Shown here: piece by piece, positions 31,346 to 41,275 of the stretch
Position numbering within the stretch: the first letter of the stretch is position 1
Layout of the letters: every line of letters starts with the position of its first letter
Origin: Marinobacterium rhizophilum DSM 18822
GTDB taxonomy: Bacteria > Pseudomonadota > Gammaproteobacteria > Pseudomonadales > Balneatricaceae
Length of the DNA stretch: 64,000 nucleotides
Assembly: GCF_000378045.1 (NCBI RefSeq)
Contig: NZ_KB899100.1
Location: forward strand, 44,699 to 108,698
Direction: 5' to 3'
Notes under the pieces: generated by a model
The model's input: the letters and a program-made list of their open reading frames with translations, nothing else
What the model was told of the DNA's origin: nothing
Database searches by the model: none
Translations under genes and position numbers: made by a program

Positions 31346-33715
31346 ATGGGCGTGTTGATTTCGCTGATAAAATTATTCGCTAAACTGGCTTTGGCCGGAG
31401 TCGTTGTCGTATTGCTGGCCGTTGCTGGTGTCTATTACACCCTTGCGCCGCAACTGCCGGACGTCGAAAGCCTGCGTGAAGTCCAATTCCAGACGCCTAT
31501 GCGGATTTTTTCCAGCGACAACAAGCTGATAGCCGAGTTTGGCGAAAAGCGCCGCACACCGGTCAGCTACAACAACATTCCGACCAACCTTGTGCGCGCC
31601 TTTCAGGCCGCTGAAGACAGCCGGTTTTTCGAGCATATTGGCATCGATTTCAAGGGGTTGAGTCGGGCAGCGTTCCAGCTGGCAACCAGCGGTCACATTC
31701 AGAGCGGCGGCTCCACCATCACTATGCAGGTCGCAAAGAATTTCTTCCTCAGCCGCGAACGCACGTTCCACCGCAAGTTCAATGAAATACTGTTGGCCCT
31801 GCGTATCGAGCGGGAGCTTTCAAAAGAAGAAATATTCGAGCTTTACGTAAACAAGATATATCTGGGACAACGCGCCTACGGCATAGAAGCCGCGGCCGGT
31901 GTTTACTATGGCAGCAGCATCCAGGACCTGAGCCTGGCCCAGATGGCCACCATTGCGGGCCTGCCCAAGGCCCCCTCGACCGACAACCCCATCAGCAATC
32001 CCCAACGCGCCATCGAGCGACGCAACTGGATTTTGCAGCGCATGCACGGCCTGGGCTACATTTCAGATCAGGATCTCGAAGAGGCCTCCGCCGCACCTAA
32101 CACAGCCCGCTACCACGGCGCGGATATAGAGCTGAATGCGCCCTATGTGGCTGAAATGGTCCGCAGTGAACTGTTTGAACGCTTTGGCGAGGACCTCTAC
32201 AGCGATGGTTACCGTGTTTACACTACAATCGATAGCAAACTGCAGACCACGGCGACTCGCGCACTGCAGGACGGACTGCTTGCCTACAGCACACGCCATG
32301 GCTATCGAGGACCTGAGTCGCAGCTGGATACAGCACTCACACTCGAGGCCATCCAGAAAAAACTCGACAGCACGACAAGCTATGCCAGTCTTGAGCCTGC
32401 CGTTGTAACCCTGGTCAATGACCAGAGCATCCAGGCCAACCTGAAAAATGGCGACACCGTCACCGTGGAGTGGCCTGGCCTCAAATGGGCGCGCAAATAT
32501 CGAAGCAACAATTCGATGGGGGCACTACCCAAAAAAGCCGCCGACATAGTGGCGGCCGGCGATGTGATCCGCCTTCGCAAGGATGACCAGAGCTGGATAC
32601 TCAGCCAGCTACCCCAAGTACAGGGAGCCTTCGTCGCATTGAACCCCGAGGACGGTGCCATTCAGGCGCTGAGCGGCGGATTCAACTTCAACCTGAACAA
32701 ATTCAACCGCGCTACTCAGGCCTACCGCCAGCCAGGTTCCAACTTCAAGCCCTTCATCTATGCCGCCGCACTGGAAAACGGTTTCACACCGGCCAGCCTG
32801 ATAAACGACGCCCCCGTGGTGCTTGAAGATGCAAGCCTCGACGGAAAATACTGGCGGCCACAAAACTACAGCCAGCAATTTTACGGTCCGACACGCCTGC
32901 GTGAAGGACTGTTCAAATCCCGCAACCTGGTTTCCATTCGCCTGCTGCGCGCGATCGGCATTGATACCGCCGTCAACTACATCCAGGAATTTGGTTTCGA
33001 CCCGCAGCGCCTGCCACGCAACCTATCCCTTTCGCTGGGCAGCGCCGATGTTACGCCACTGGAAATAGTGACGGGCTATGCAGTGCTGGCCAACGGCGGC
33101 TTCAAAGTCTCACCCCATTTCATCCAGCGCATCGAAGATCAGTACGGCAACCTGATCTTTGAGGCAAACCCCGCCTGTGCAAACTGCAACAACAGCGTGG
33201 CCGCTGACAGCACGGACATTCTGCTGTCACCCAGCGCCCCACGCGTCATGGATCCCCGCGCCGCCTATTTGATGTACAGCATGCTGCAGGATGTTATCCG
33301 CCAGGGCACTGCGACGCGCGCACGCAGCCTGGAGCGCAACGACCTGGCGGGCAAGACAGGTACGACGAACGACCAGAAAGATGCCTGGTTCACCGGCTTT
33401 AACCGCGACCTGGTCGCCACCGCCTGGGTCGGCTTTGATCAACCAGCTCCTTTGGGCCGCAGTGAGTTTGGTGGCACGGCCGCCTTGCCCATCTGGATCG
33501 ACTTTATGAAAGAGGCACTGGATCAGGCGCCGGAGAACGGACCCGTGCAGCCAGACGGCATCGTGCGCGTGAAAATTGACCCCGCCACGGGCCTGCTCGC
33601 CTACCCGGGGCAGGACAACGCGATTTTCGAAGTGTTTCGCGCCGAGGACGTACCGGCCAATCCCGCTCAAAGCACCGCCGGCGGGGGCCCGATCAACACG
33701 GACGATATTTTCTAG
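31346..33715 (+). CDS. mrcA: Penicillin-binding protein 1A (bifunctional peptidoglycan synthase)
   Basis: PBP1A polymerises and cross-links peptidoglycan. The 789-residue protein has an N-terminal membrane anchor (about residues 8-32), a GT51 glycosyltransferase domain with catalytic Glu90 in EDSRFFEH and GGSTITMQVAKN, and a transpeptidase domain with Ser465 in SNFK, SRN in FKSRNLV and Lys670 in KTGTT. An OB-like insert lies between the two, as in Pseudomonas and E. coli PBP1A. Often called ponA in pseudomonads. Divergent from pilM, which is the common arrangement. Confidence 0.96.
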   Translation: MGVLISLIKLFAKLALAGVVVVLLAVAGVYYTLAPQLPDVESLREVQFQTPMRIFSSDNKLIAEFGEKRRTPVSYNNIPTNLVRAFQAAEDSRFFEHIGIDFKGLSRAAFQLATSGHIQSGGSTITMQVAKNFFLSRERTFHRKFNEILLALRIERELSKEEIFELYVNKIYLGQRAYGIEAAAGVYYGSSIQDLSLAQMATIAGLPKAPSTDNPISNPQRAIERRNWILQRMHGLGYISDQDLEEASAAPNTARYHGADIELNAPYVAEMVRSELFERFGEDLYSDGYRVYTTIDSKLQTTATRALQDGLLAYSTRHGYRGPESQLDTALTLEAIQKKLDSTTSYASLEPAVVTLVNDQSIQANLKNGDTVTVEWPGLKWARKYRSNNSMGALPKKAADIVAAGDVIRLRKDDQSWILSQLPQVQGAFVALNPEDGAIQALSGGFNFNLNKFNRATQAYRQPGSNFKPFIYAAALENGFTPASLINDAPVVLEDASLDGKYWRPQNYSQQFYGPTRLREGLFKSRNLVSIRLLRAIGIDTAVNYIQEFGFDPQRLPRNLSLSLGSADVTPLEIVTGYAVLANGGFKVSPHFIQRIEDQYGNLIFEANPACANCNNSVAADSTDILLSPSAPRVMDPRAAYLMYSMLQDVIRQGTATRARSLERNDLAGKTGTTNDQKDAWFTGFNRDLVATAWVGFDQPAPLGRSEFGGTAALPIWIDFMKEALDQAPENGPVQPDGIVRVKIDPATGLLAYPGQDNAIFEVFRAEDVPANPAQSTAGGGPINTDDIF

Positions 33716-33788
33716 CGTTGTCCCACGAGAGCTTCCAACAGCGTCAACACTGCCCTCCCAAGCTCAGATAAAGGCTATATTCCAGACA

Positions 33789-33817
33789 CAAAAAACCCGG
33801 CATGTGCCGGGTTTTTA
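33789..33817. terminator. Bidirectional terminator between mrcA and maeB
   Basis: Stem AAAAACCCGGC/GCCGGGTTTTT with a four-base loop, giving T-runs on both strands for the two converging genes. Confidence 0.92.
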
Positions 33818-33834
33818 GCATCAGATTGAAGCTC

Positions 33835-35103
33835 TTACTTCAACAAATCAGCGACAGTCGTCAACGGGTAGTGTGCAGGCAGCGGCAGACGCGCGACACC
33901 GGAATCAATCGCAGCCTGGGCAACAGCCATGGATACAGCGCCGAACAGGCGGTTGTCGGTGGGTTTGGGGATGATGTACTGCGGCCCAAACTCAAGTGAA
34001 TCCAGTTCGTAGGCCGCGAGGACTTCCTGCGGCACTTCAGCCTTGGCCAGATTCGCAAGCGCCTTGACGGCTGCTTCTTTCATGGCCTCGTTGATTTCAG
34101 TTGCACGCACATCCAGCGCGCCACGGAAAATGAACGGGAAGCCCAGCACGTTGTTTACCTGGTTCGGGAAATCGGACCGTCCGGTCGCCATAATCACGTC
34201 GCTGCGAGTGGCGTGAGCCAGCTCCGGGTGAATTTCCGGATCCGGGTTAGAGCAGGCGAACACGATGGGCGTTGCCGCCATCTTGGCCAGCTGCTCCGGC
34301 TTGAACAGGTCCGGACCGGAAAGGCCGACAAACACATCGGCACCTTCGATGGCATCATCCAGGGTACGCAGGTCGGTTTCAGTCGCAAAGACAGCCTTTT
34401 CCGGGCTCAGATCGTCACGGCCAGAGTGAATCACACCCTTGCGGTCGATCATGAAGATATTTTCGACCTTGGCGCCCATGTTGATCAGCAGCTTCATGCA
34501 GGCAGATGCGGCAGCGCCGGCACCCAGGCAGACAATGCGGACTTCATCCAGCTTTTTGCCGGCGATTTCCAGCGCGTTGATCATGCCGGCGGCGGTTACA
34601 ATCGCGGTACCGTGCTGATCGTCGTGGAAGACGGGAATATTGCAGCGCTCGATCAGAGTACGTTCAATTTCAAAGCATTCGGGTGCCTTGATGTCTTCCA
34701 GATTGATGCCACCAAAGGTCTCGGCAATACGGGCAACGGTATCGATAAACGCCTGCGGACTCTCGGCGTCAACTTCGATATCCACCGAGTCAATTCCGGC
34801 AAAACGCTTGAACAGAAGGGCTTTGCCTTCCATAACCGGCTTGGATGCCAGCGGCCCCAAATTACCCAATCCCAGAATCGCGCTACCGTTGGAGATTACA
34901 GCCACGAGGTTGCCCTTGGCGGTGTAGCGGTAGGCGTTGTCCGGATCCTTGGCGATTTCGCGTACCGGCTCGGCCACGCCCGGGCTGTATGCCAGCGCCA
35001 GATCACGGGCGGATTCGGCAGGGGTCGTCAGCTCAACGCTGATCTTGCCCGGACGGGGAAACTCATGGTAATCGAGTGCGGCTTTTTTAAATTGCTCAGA
35101 CAT
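33835..35103 (-). CDS. maeB: NAD(P)-dependent malic enzyme, short form
   Basis: Oxidatively decarboxylates malate to pyruvate, supplying NADPH and pyruvate. The protein is 422 residues and consists only of the malic domain and the NAD(P)-binding domain (CLGAGAAASACMKLL); the C-terminal phosphotransacetylase-like domain of E. coli MaeB (about 760 residues) is absent, as in Pseudomonas. YSPGVAEPV and the metal site in FHDDQHGTA are present. Cofactor preference cannot be read from the sequence. It lies between the mrcA terminator and rpmE; neighbour order matches pseudomonads. Confidence 0.93.
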   Translation of the reverse strand: MSEQFKKAALDYHEFPRPGKISVELTTPAESARDLALAYSPGVAEPVREIAKDPDNAYRYTAKGNLVAVISNGSAILGLGNLGPLASKPVMEGKALLFKRFAGIDSVDIEVDAESPQAFIDTVARIAETFGGINLEDIKAPECFEIERTLIERCNIPVFHDDQHGTAIVTAAGMINALEIAGKKLDEVRIVCLGAGAAASACMKLLINMGAKVENIFMIDRKGVIHSGRDDLSPEKAVFATETDLRTLDDAIEGADVFVGLSGPDLFKPEQLAKMAATPIVFACSNPDPEIHPELAHATRSDVIMATGRSDFPNQVNNVLGFPFIFRGALDVRATEINEAMKEAAVKALANLAKAEVPQEVLAAYELDSLEFGPQYIIPKPTDNRLFGAVSMAVAQAAIDSGVARLPLPAHYPLTTVADLLK

Positions 35104-35279
35104 GATTGCAGGCTCAATAGGCTGATTTATTAGTTGCTAGGGGTTATGAATGATATAGAAAAGACCTTATACCCACAATAACCTCAAAAATTGTATCCAT
35201 TCGACACGGATCAGTCCGCCTGGCGGCTGAAAATGATGCTCATATCTCACCCGAAAAACACATAAAAACTGTATATATT
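35104..35279. other. AT-rich upstream region of maeB
   Basis: No gene. On the minus strand TTATTG and TATATC lie 18 bases apart shortly before maeB and may be its promoter, but the match is weak. The stretch is clearly more AT-rich than its neighbours. Confidence 0.3.
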
Positions 35280-35459
35280 TCAATATTCTGATTGGAACTT
35301 TAGCGCCAGAAGCCAGTCTCTCAGCTCCACCCGGCGCCCGACCCGAGCCTACGAGTGCGCGCCCGCAATGCCTTCAGCGAGCGCGACATCCAGCGCGACA
35401 AACACCTGATTGCCGATCTCCAGCCAGGCCCCAGTCGCCGTTTTGCCACCTGCAGACAC
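35280..35459 (-). pseudogene. Decayed coding remnant between rpmE and maeB (possible nuclease-like tail)
   Basis: On the minus strand a frame reads GAWLEIGNQVFVALDVALAE then GIAGAHS, a TAG stop at 35351-35349, and then ARVGRRVELRDWLLALK before a final TGA. The two halves look like consecutive beta strands of one protein domain broken by the stop. There is no upstream start. In Pseudomonas a thermonuclease-like gene lies between rpmE and the malic enzyme, so this may be the tail of a lost copy; that identification rests on position and weak resemblance only. Confidence 0.35.
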
Positions 35460-35511
35460 TCACCCCCGCCAAGCACACAAGCCGGCACTGGCATTCGCGA
35501 GCTGCATGACA

Positions 35512-35649
35512 TCAAGCACAGTCGCCCCGTGCCAAAGACCGCATGAACCCATACGCGTCTCGCGTTCGCGCAAAACAAACAGGTAATTGCTCCACCGTGA
35601 GGTCGGTGCGGCACTGGGGGCATACCCGTGTACCCGTGCCCCTGAACAT
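35512..35649 (-). CDS. Possible 45-residue Cys-rich small protein, unknown
   Basis: A short frame (ATG at 35649) reads MFRGTGTRVCPQCRTDLTVE and continues with QLPVCFARTRDAYGFMRSLA. It has CPQC and a third and fourth cysteine, suggestive of a zinc ribbon. There is no Shine-Dalgarno, and an in-frame stop lies directly before the ATG. It lies just after the rpmE terminator, in the same decayed segment as the remnant at 35280-35459, and may be part of it after a frameshift. I do not recognise a family. Confidence 0.2.
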   Translation of the reverse strand: MFRGTGTRVCPQCRTDLTVEQLPVCFARTRDAYGFMRSLARGDCA

Positions 35650-35680
35650 TCAGGGCTTTCGCCAGCAGAACGCCCATACG

Positions 35681-35704
35681 AAAAAGGCACCCCTCTGGGG
35701 TGCC
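35681..35704 (-). terminator. rpmE terminator
   Basis: Minus-strand stem GGCACCCC/GGGGTGCC with a three-base loop followed by five T, 32 bases after the rpmE stop. Confidence 0.9.
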
Positions 35705-35735
35705 TTTTGCAAAATTCTTGGCAACATCTGCCGAA

Positions 35736-35951
35736 TTACTTCGCCAGCTTGAGACCACCGAAACGCTTGTTGAAGCGATCGATACGACCACCGGTAGTGG
35801 CGTCTTTCTGCTTGCCCGTGTAGAACGGGTGGCACTGGCTGCATACGTCTACGTGCATGCTCTGACACATGGTAGAGCGCGTGTGCATTTCATTACCGCA
35901 AGAGCAGGTTACGGTAACGTCTTCGTACTTCGGGTGGATTCCAGTTTTCAT
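35736..35951 (-). CDS. rpmE: Ribosomal protein bL31 (zinc-binding form)
   Basis: A 71-residue protein of the large ribosomal subunit. The start at 35951 gives [20 protein letters not shown], the family opening; a longer in-frame reading would add 32 residues. The zinc ligands are the cysteines in CSCGN and CSQCHPF, so this is the C+ type; no zinc-free paralogue is in the window. GAGG precedes the ATG. Divergent from priA, as in many gammaproteobacteria. Confidence 0.97.
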   Translation of the reverse strand: MKTGIHPKYEDVTVTCSCGNEMHTRSTMCQSMHVDVCSQCHPFYTGKQKDATTGGRIDRFNKRFGGLKLAK

Positions 35952-36158
35952 AACGAGCCTCGATAATCTGTGCCGCCACCCGATCAGCATTTTTGTCGGG
36001 CACCGCACTTTCGTTCTATAGATAATGCCACGGATCTTAGACCGCAACCAGGCGCGGGATTATACGCGCAGGCTGTACACGCCGCAAGCAGCTATCCCCC
36101 TTCAATCGTATTCGAATTGCGCCTAAACTAAGCTGCTCCCGGAGCCAGCATCGACGCC

Positions 36159-38369
36159 ATGACAATCCTTCGCATTGCCCTGCCCACACCTCTGCGTCGC
36201 CTGTTTGACTATTTACCCCCGACCAGCGGGCTGGACGCGACGCCCTGCATTGGCGTACGCGTTCGCGTATCTTTCGGCCGACGCGAACTCACCGGCATCC
36301 TGATAGAGGTCGCACAGACATCGGATCTGCCGCCGGCAAAATTAAAGCCCGTACTGGAAATTCTTGACCAGACCCCTCCGCTACCCCTCCACCTGCTGGA
36401 GCTGGCCTGCTGGGCAGCGGACTACTACCAGCACCCTATTGGCGATGCCCTGCACCAGGCTTTGCCGGTTCTGTTGCGCAAGGGCGAGAGCGACCAGCCC
36501 AGCCCGCAACTGCGCTGGCATGTTGTGGCCGGTACGGTCGCCGAGGACATTGCGCCACGCGCCAGAAAGCAGCGCGCCCTGCTGGAACTGCTGCTGGAGC
36601 ACCCCGAAGGTCTGGACTCCCAGGCCATCCGCAGCGCCGGCTACAGCAGTGTCCAGCAAAAGCCCCTGACCGACAAGGGGCTGATTGAACAGCGCGAAGC
36701 ACGTTCGGACGCCAGCCCTCCCGTCACCGACGGCACAACGCTGTTGCGCCAGCCCGTGCTGCCGCTGAACGACGAACAGCAACAGGCGCTGGACACCATA
36801 TTCCACAACGAGGGCTTCAACCCGGTACTGCTGCAAGGCATCACCGGTTCAGGCAAGACCGAGGTCTACCTGCAAGCCATCGAACGCATACTGCGCAACG
36901 GCAGCCAGGCCCTGGTGCTGGTACCGGAAATCGGCCTGACACCCCAGACGGTGAGTCGCTTTCGCTCCCGTTTCGGGGTTGATGTACAGGTACTGCATTC
37001 CAACATGACCGACCGACAGCGTCTTGACGCCTGGCTGCAGGCCCGATCGGGACAGGCCCGAGTGGTGATCGGCACTCGCTCGGCATTGTTCACGCCACTA
37101 CAGTCACCCGGCATCATTATCGTCGACGAAGAGCATGACACCTCGTTCAAGCAACAGGATGGCTTTCGTTACTCGGCGCGCGATCTTGCAGTCATGCGTG
37201 CCCGGGCCGAAAATGTCCCGCTGGTACTGGGCACGGCCACGCCGTCCCTCGAAAGCCTGCACAATGCACACTCCGGGCGCTATCGGCATGTGCGTCTTAC
37301 AACACGCGCCGGCAATGCCCGTCCGCCGCGGTTTGAGCTGTATGACATTCGGCAGCAGCCTCTCAACAGCGGGCTGTCCGCTGAAGTCCTGCGCCGTATC
37401 GGCACCGAACTGCATCAGGGCAACCAGGTGCTGCTGTTCCTCAACCGGCGCGGTTTTTCGCCGGCACTGATGTGCCACCAGTGCGGCACCGTGATCGAAT
37501 GCGACCGTTGCGACGCACGCATGACGCTGCACCGCACGCCGCCTCATCTGCACTGCCATCACTGCGATCATCAGCGGCCTGTACCGAGCCGCTGCCCGTC
37601 CTGCCACACCAGCGACTTCAAGCCCCAGGGCGCCGGCACCGAACGCACCGAAGCCGTATTACAGCAGCTGTTTCCAGATACCGATGTTATCCGGGTCGAT
37701 CGCGACAGCACGCAGCGGCGCAACGCCATGCAGGACATCATGGACCGTGTTCACGATGGCCGTCCCTGCATCCTGGTGGGCACACAGATGCTTGCCAAGG
37801 GACATCATTTTCCCGCCGTGACGCTGGTTGTGATTCTGGATGCCGATGCAGGCCTGTTCAGCGCCGACTTTCGCGGCATGGAGCGCACCGCCCAGCTGAT
37901 TCTGCAGGTGGCAGGCAGAGCCGGACGGGCCGAGCGCCCGGGACAGGTCTTGATGCAGACCCACCATGCAGATCACCCCACCCTGACGCAACTGGTCAGC
38001 CAGGGCTATGAGGCCTTCGCCACGGCGGAACTGGCGCTGCGGCGCAGCAGCGGTCTGCCACCTTTTATCTACCATGCGCTGCTGCGAGCCGAGGCCAATC
38101 GACGCGGGCGGGCCGAAGCCTTTTTGAGCACGCTGTGCACCGAACTCGCATCCAGCGGACTGAACCTGCCCGGCGTCGAGTGGCTCGGTCCCTTCCCGGC
38201 CGCCATGGAAAAACGCGCCGGATTTTTCCGTGCCCAGCTATTGCTGCAAAGCCAGGACCGCCGGGCCCTGCAACAGGTGCTGAGCATTATCACCCCCATG
38301 CTCGAACAATCTCCGCTGGCACGGCAGGTGCGCTGGAGCCTGGACGTAGACCCCGTAGACAGTCACTGA
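36159..38369 (+). CDS. priA: Primosomal protein N' (replication restart helicase)
   Basis: PriA recognises stalled forks and reloads DnaB. The 736-residue protein has the N-terminal DNA-binding domain (VALPTPLRRLFDY-like opening), a winged-helix region, Walker A GITGSGKTE at residues 227-235, the DEEH box in IIVDEEHDTSFKQQ and a C-terminal helicase lobe. The zinc-binding insert is clear: CHQCG, CDRCD, CHHCD and CPSCH. E. coli PriA is 732 residues. ATG at 36159; no strong Shine-Dalgarno. Confidence 0.97.
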   Translation: MTILRIALPTPLRRLFDYLPPTSGLDATPCIGVRVRVSFGRRELTGILIEVAQTSDLPPAKLKPVLEILDQTPPLPLHLLELACWAADYYQHPIGDALHQALPVLLRKGESDQPSPQLRWHVVAGTVAEDIAPRARKQRALLELLLEHPEGLDSQAIRSAGYSSVQQKPLTDKGLIEQREARSDASPPVTDGTTLLRQPVLPLNDEQQQALDTIFHNEGFNPVLLQGITGSGKTEVYLQAIERILRNGSQALVLVPEIGLTPQTVSRFRSRFGVDVQVLHSNMTDRQRLDAWLQARSGQARVVIGTRSALFTPLQSPGIIIVDEEHDTSFKQQDGFRYSARDLAVMRARAENVPLVLGTATPSLESLHNAHSGRYRHVRLTTRAGNARPPRFELYDIRQQPLNSGLSAEVLRRIGTELHQGNQVLLFLNRRGFSPALMCHQCGTVIECDRCDARMTLHRTPPHLHCHHCDHQRPVPSRCPSCHTSDFKPQGAGTERTEAVLQQLFPDTDVIRVDRDSTQRRNAMQDIMDRVHDGRPCILVGTQMLAKGHHFPAVTLVVILDADAGLFSADFRGMERTAQLILQVAGRAGRAERPGQVLMQTHHADHPTLTQLVSQGYEAFATAELALRRSSGLPPFIYHALLRAEANRRGRAEAFLSTLCTELASSGLNLPGVEWLGPFPAAMEKRAGFFRAQLLLQSQDRRALQQVLSIITPMLEQSPLARQVRWSLDVDPVDSH

Positions 38370-38548
38370 ACCCCAGCTGGCGCACAGCCCGGGCATTGCA
38401 GCCCCGCCCGGCACAGCCCCTTAATCCTGGGCATACCAGAATCCTGCGCCCGGTTTTCAAGGGCGACAGGCACAAGGCAAAGGAACCTGTTTGCTTCTCG
38501 GTTTTTGAGCGCGAAAAAAATTGACCGCAGAGTCTGATTCCATGCCCC
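38370..38548. other. Gap between priA and the argS promoter
   Basis: No gene or strong terminator seen. The stretch is GC-rich at first and ends with an AAAAAAA run at about 38515-38521. Confidence 0.4.
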
Positions 38549-38577
38549 TTAACAAGAGAGCGCCAACAGGCGATAAT
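38549..38577 (+). promoter_or_regulatory. argS promoter
   Basis: TTAACA (38549-38554) and GATAAT (38572-38577) with a 17-base spacer, each one base from consensus, about 45 bases before the argS ATG. Confidence 0.7.
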
Positions 38578-38621
38578 GCGCGGTCGATTTTTATCCAATC
38601 CGAACCGGTAACTCACGTCTG

Positions 38622-40382
38622 ATGAAACAACATATTGCGGATCTGATCGATTCTGCGCTCGCCACACTGATTGCAAACGGCACCCTGCCCGCCGATATCC
38701 AGACCAATGTCATGGTGGAAAACACCCGTGATAAAACTCACGGCGACTTTGCCTCCAACATTGCCCTGACGCTGGCCAAGCCTGCCCGACGAAATCCGCG
38801 AGAGCTGGCCCAGGCGATCCTTGATGCACTGCCCGCCTCGGCGCAGCTTGCAAAGACCGAAATAGCCGGCCCCGGGTTCATTAACTTCTACATGAAAGCC
38901 GATGTTGCCAACCGCGTCATTGAGGACATCCTCAACGCCGGTCACGACTACGGCCGCCAGCCCGCCAACAGCGCAGGGCGCGTACAGGTCGAGTTCGTCT
39001 CAGCCAACCCCACCGGCCCACTGCACGTTGGCCATGGCCGGGGCGCAGCCTATGGCGCAACCGTAGCCGACCTGCTTGAAGCCGCCGGCGTACAGGTGGA
39101 GCGTGAATATTACGTCAACGACGCCGGGCGACAGATGAATATCCTCGCCACCAGCGTCTGGCTGCGCTACCTGGAAAACTGCGGCGAGACGATCCCGTTC
39201 CCGAGCAACGGTTACAAGGGCGACTACATCCATAACATCGCCGCCGATTTGCGCGCGCGCCTGGGCGATACACTGCATCACAGCAGTGCCATCGTGTTCA
39301 GCGACATTCCCACTGACGAACCCGCCGGCGGCGACAAGGAGCTGCACATCGACGCCCTGATCGAACGCTGCCGCGCACTGCTGGGCGACGAGGGCTACGA
39401 GCAGGTGTTCAGCGCCGGCCTGGACTCCATTCTGAGCGATATTCGCGATGACCTGGGCGGCTTTGGCGTGCAGTACCAGCAATGGTTCAGCGAGCGCTCC
39501 CTGACGCACACCGGCGACGTCGACAGCGCCCTGAACAAGCTGCAGGAAAAAGGCTTCCTGTTTGAAGAAGAGGGAAATCTCTGGTTCCGCTCCACCGCGT
39601 TCGGTGACGACAAGGACCGCGTTGTACGTCGCGCCAATGGCCAGACGACCTACTTTGCCTCCGACATCGCCTACCACATGAACAAGTTCGAACGCGGCTT
39701 CGACAAGGTGATCAACATCTGGGGTGCCGACCACCACGGCTACATCACCCGCGTCAAGGCGGCACTGGAAGCCATGGGATACGACCCCGAGCGACTGGTG
39801 GTACGACTGGTGCAGTTCGCCATTCTGTACCGCGGCCAGGAGCGTGTTCAGATGTCGACCCGTTCCGGCTCGTTCGTCACGCTGCGTGAACTGCGTGAAG
39901 AAGTGGGCAACGATGCCTGCCGCTTCTTCTATGTCACGCGCAAGTCAGAACAGCACATGGACTTCGACCTTGAACTGGCCAAGTCCGAATCCAAGGACAA
40001 CCCCATTTACTACATTCAGTATGCGCATGCCCGCGTCTGTTCGGTACTGCGCAAACTGGATGAAGCCGGCTGGTCCTGGGAGCAGGCAGAAGGGCTCACG
40101 CATCTGGGGCTGCTGGATACCGAGCACGAAAAGGACCTGATCACCAAGCTGGGCAAATACCCGGAAATCCTGCAGAGTTCGGCGCTCAACTACGAACCCC
40201 ATGTGCTGGCCAACTACCTTCGCGAGCTGGCCAACGACTTCCATTCGTATTACAACGCCCACAAGATGCTGATCGACGATGCCAATCTGCGCAATGCCCG
40301 CGTGACTTTAAGCACCGCGGTACGCCAGATTCTGGCCAACGGTCTGCAGCTGCTGGGCGTATCGGCACCGGAACAGATGTAA
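38622..40382 (+). CDS. argS: Arginyl-tRNA synthetase
   Basis: A class I aminoacyl-tRNA synthetase of 586 residues. The N-terminal add-1 domain precedes the HIGH-type motif in [17 protein letters not shown]; the KMSK-region equivalent is VQMSTRSG, as in many bacterial ArgRS. The C-terminal DALR anticodon-binding domain ends in [22 protein letters not shown]. It is four bases upstream of a SPOR-domain gene, with which it is co-transcribed in many gammaproteobacteria. Confidence 0.97.
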   Translation: MKQHIADLIDSALATLIANGTLPADIQTNVMVENTRDKTHGDFASNIALTLAKPARRNPRELAQAILDALPASAQLAKTEIAGPGFINFYMKADVANRVIEDILNAGHDYGRQPANSAGRVQVEFVSANPTGPLHVGHGRGAAYGATVADLLEAAGVQVEREYYVNDAGRQMNILATSVWLRYLENCGETIPFPSNGYKGDYIHNIAADLRARLGDTLHHSSAIVFSDIPTDEPAGGDKELHIDALIERCRALLGDEGYEQVFSAGLDSILSDIRDDLGGFGVQYQQWFSERSLTHTGDVDSALNKLQEKGFLFEEEGNLWFRSTAFGDDKDRVVRRANGQTTYFASDIAYHMNKFERGFDKVINIWGADHHGYITRVKAALEAMGYDPERLVVRLVQFAILYRGQERVQMSTRSGSFVTLRELREEVGNDACRFFYVTRKSEQHMDFDLELAKSESKDNPIYYIQYAHARVCSVLRKLDEAGWSWEQAEGLTHLGLLDTEHEKDLITKLGKYPEILQSSALNYEPHVLANYLRELANDFHSYYNAHKMLIDDANLRNARVTLSTAVRQILANGLQLLGVSAPEQM

Positions 40383-40386
40383 CCCC

Positions 40387-41031
40387 ATGGCTTCACGCAA
40401 GGACTTTGCCCAGAAGAACAACCGCAGTGGCGGGGCCAGCCGCAGTCGCAGCAGCGCGCCGCCCAGGCCTGCGCCGCGGCAGAAAAAAAGCCCCTGGCCG
40501 CTGGCGCTGGTCTCTATAGCAGCCATCGGCGGCCTGGCCTATGGCCTGATACAGCTGAACGGCTTCCAGTCGGCGGCCGTTCCCTTGCAAACCGCGCCCG
40601 CCACCAAGGCGCCGGTCGCGGTGAAGCCGGATAAGACACCGGTGCCGGGCACTGCCGTGAAAGACGTTACGGTCAACAGCAGCGAACAGCCACCTGAACC
40701 GCAGGCACGTTTCGACTTCTACGAAATGCTGCCCAAGAGTGAGGTGCAGGCGCCCACGGTGGAAGCCTACAAGTCGACACCTCGTACGGCCAAGCTTGAG
40801 CAGAGCTACCTGCTGCAGGCCGGTTCCTTCCGCAGTCCCGCCGATGCAGAGCGCATGCGGGCCCAACTGCTGCTGGCCGGTCTTCCCAATGTCCGCACCA
40901 GCAAAAGCGAAGGCAGTAACGGTACCTGGTACCGGGTGCGCACCGGGCCTTTTGATAACCGCGCAGCGATCAACAAGGCACAGGCCAAGATGGCCAAGCT
41001 GAATATCTACGCCCTGGAAATCAAGCAATAA
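40387..41031 (+). CDS. SPOR-domain protein, FtsN-like
   Basis: A 214-residue bitopic protein. It has a basic, Ser/Arg/Pro-rich cytoplasmic tail (residues 1-35), one transmembrane helix (about 36-56, WPLALVSIAAIGGLAYGLI), a Pro/Val-rich periplasmic linker with RFDFYEMLPKSEV, and a C-terminal SPOR domain (about 137-214, YLLQAGSFRSPADAERM). The FDFYxxLP segment and the place between argS and hslV match the divisome protein FtsN of pseudomonads and E. coli neighbours. It is shorter than E. coli FtsN (319), so the symbol is withheld. Confidence 0.85.
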   Translation: MASRKDFAQKNNRSGGASRSRSSAPPRPAPRQKKSPWPLALVSIAAIGGLAYGLIQLNGFQSAAVPLQTAPATKAPVAVKPDKTPVPGTAVKDVTVNSSEQPPEPQARFDFYEMLPKSEVQAPTVEAYKSTPRTAKLEQSYLLQAGSFRSPADAERMRAQLLLAGLPNVRTSKSEGSNGTWYRVRTGPFDNRAAINKAQAKMAKLNIYALEIKQ

Positions 41032-41034
41032 CGC

Positions 41035-41071
41035 CCAGGGGCTCTGTGCCAAGTGCACAGCTGCCCCCTGG
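41035..41071 (+). terminator. Long hairpin after the FtsN-like gene
   Basis: CCAGGGGC pairs with GCCCCCTGG, and an inner CTGTGC pairs with GCACAG. There is no good T-run (GTTTCCC), so it is at best a weak terminator. The rest of the gap up to 41217 holds nothing recognised. Confidence 0.4.
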
Positions 41072-41217
41072 TTTCCCGCTTAGCCCCCGCCGACTCGGCT
41101 CCTGGCCCTACTCGAACAGGCAACGCCTCAGCCCTTTTTTGCAATGCCCGCCGCCGCGCTCCGGCCCTGGTGTCTTTCTTGCTGTCATTGGCGAGCAGGT
41201 ATTATTTGTCCGCTACG

Positions 41218-41245
41218 CTTGAATTTCACGGCTGCGGCACCATCT
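41218..41245 (+). promoter_or_regulatory. Sigma-32 heat-shock promoter of hslVU
   Basis: CTTGAA (41218-41223) and CACCATCT (41238-41245) with a 14-base spacer. This matches the sigma-32 consensus (CTTGAAA, CCCCATNT) apart from one base in the -10 and one in the -35. It lies about 30 bases before the hslV start, as expected for a known heat-shock operon. Confidence 0.7.
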
Positions 41246-41275
41246 TTGCGGGATAGGCTTACTCAGGAGCAACAC

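Noticed and set aside
35262..35285. LexA box CTGTATATATTTCAAT near maeB
   Set aside because: Only the left half matches; no ACAG in the right position.
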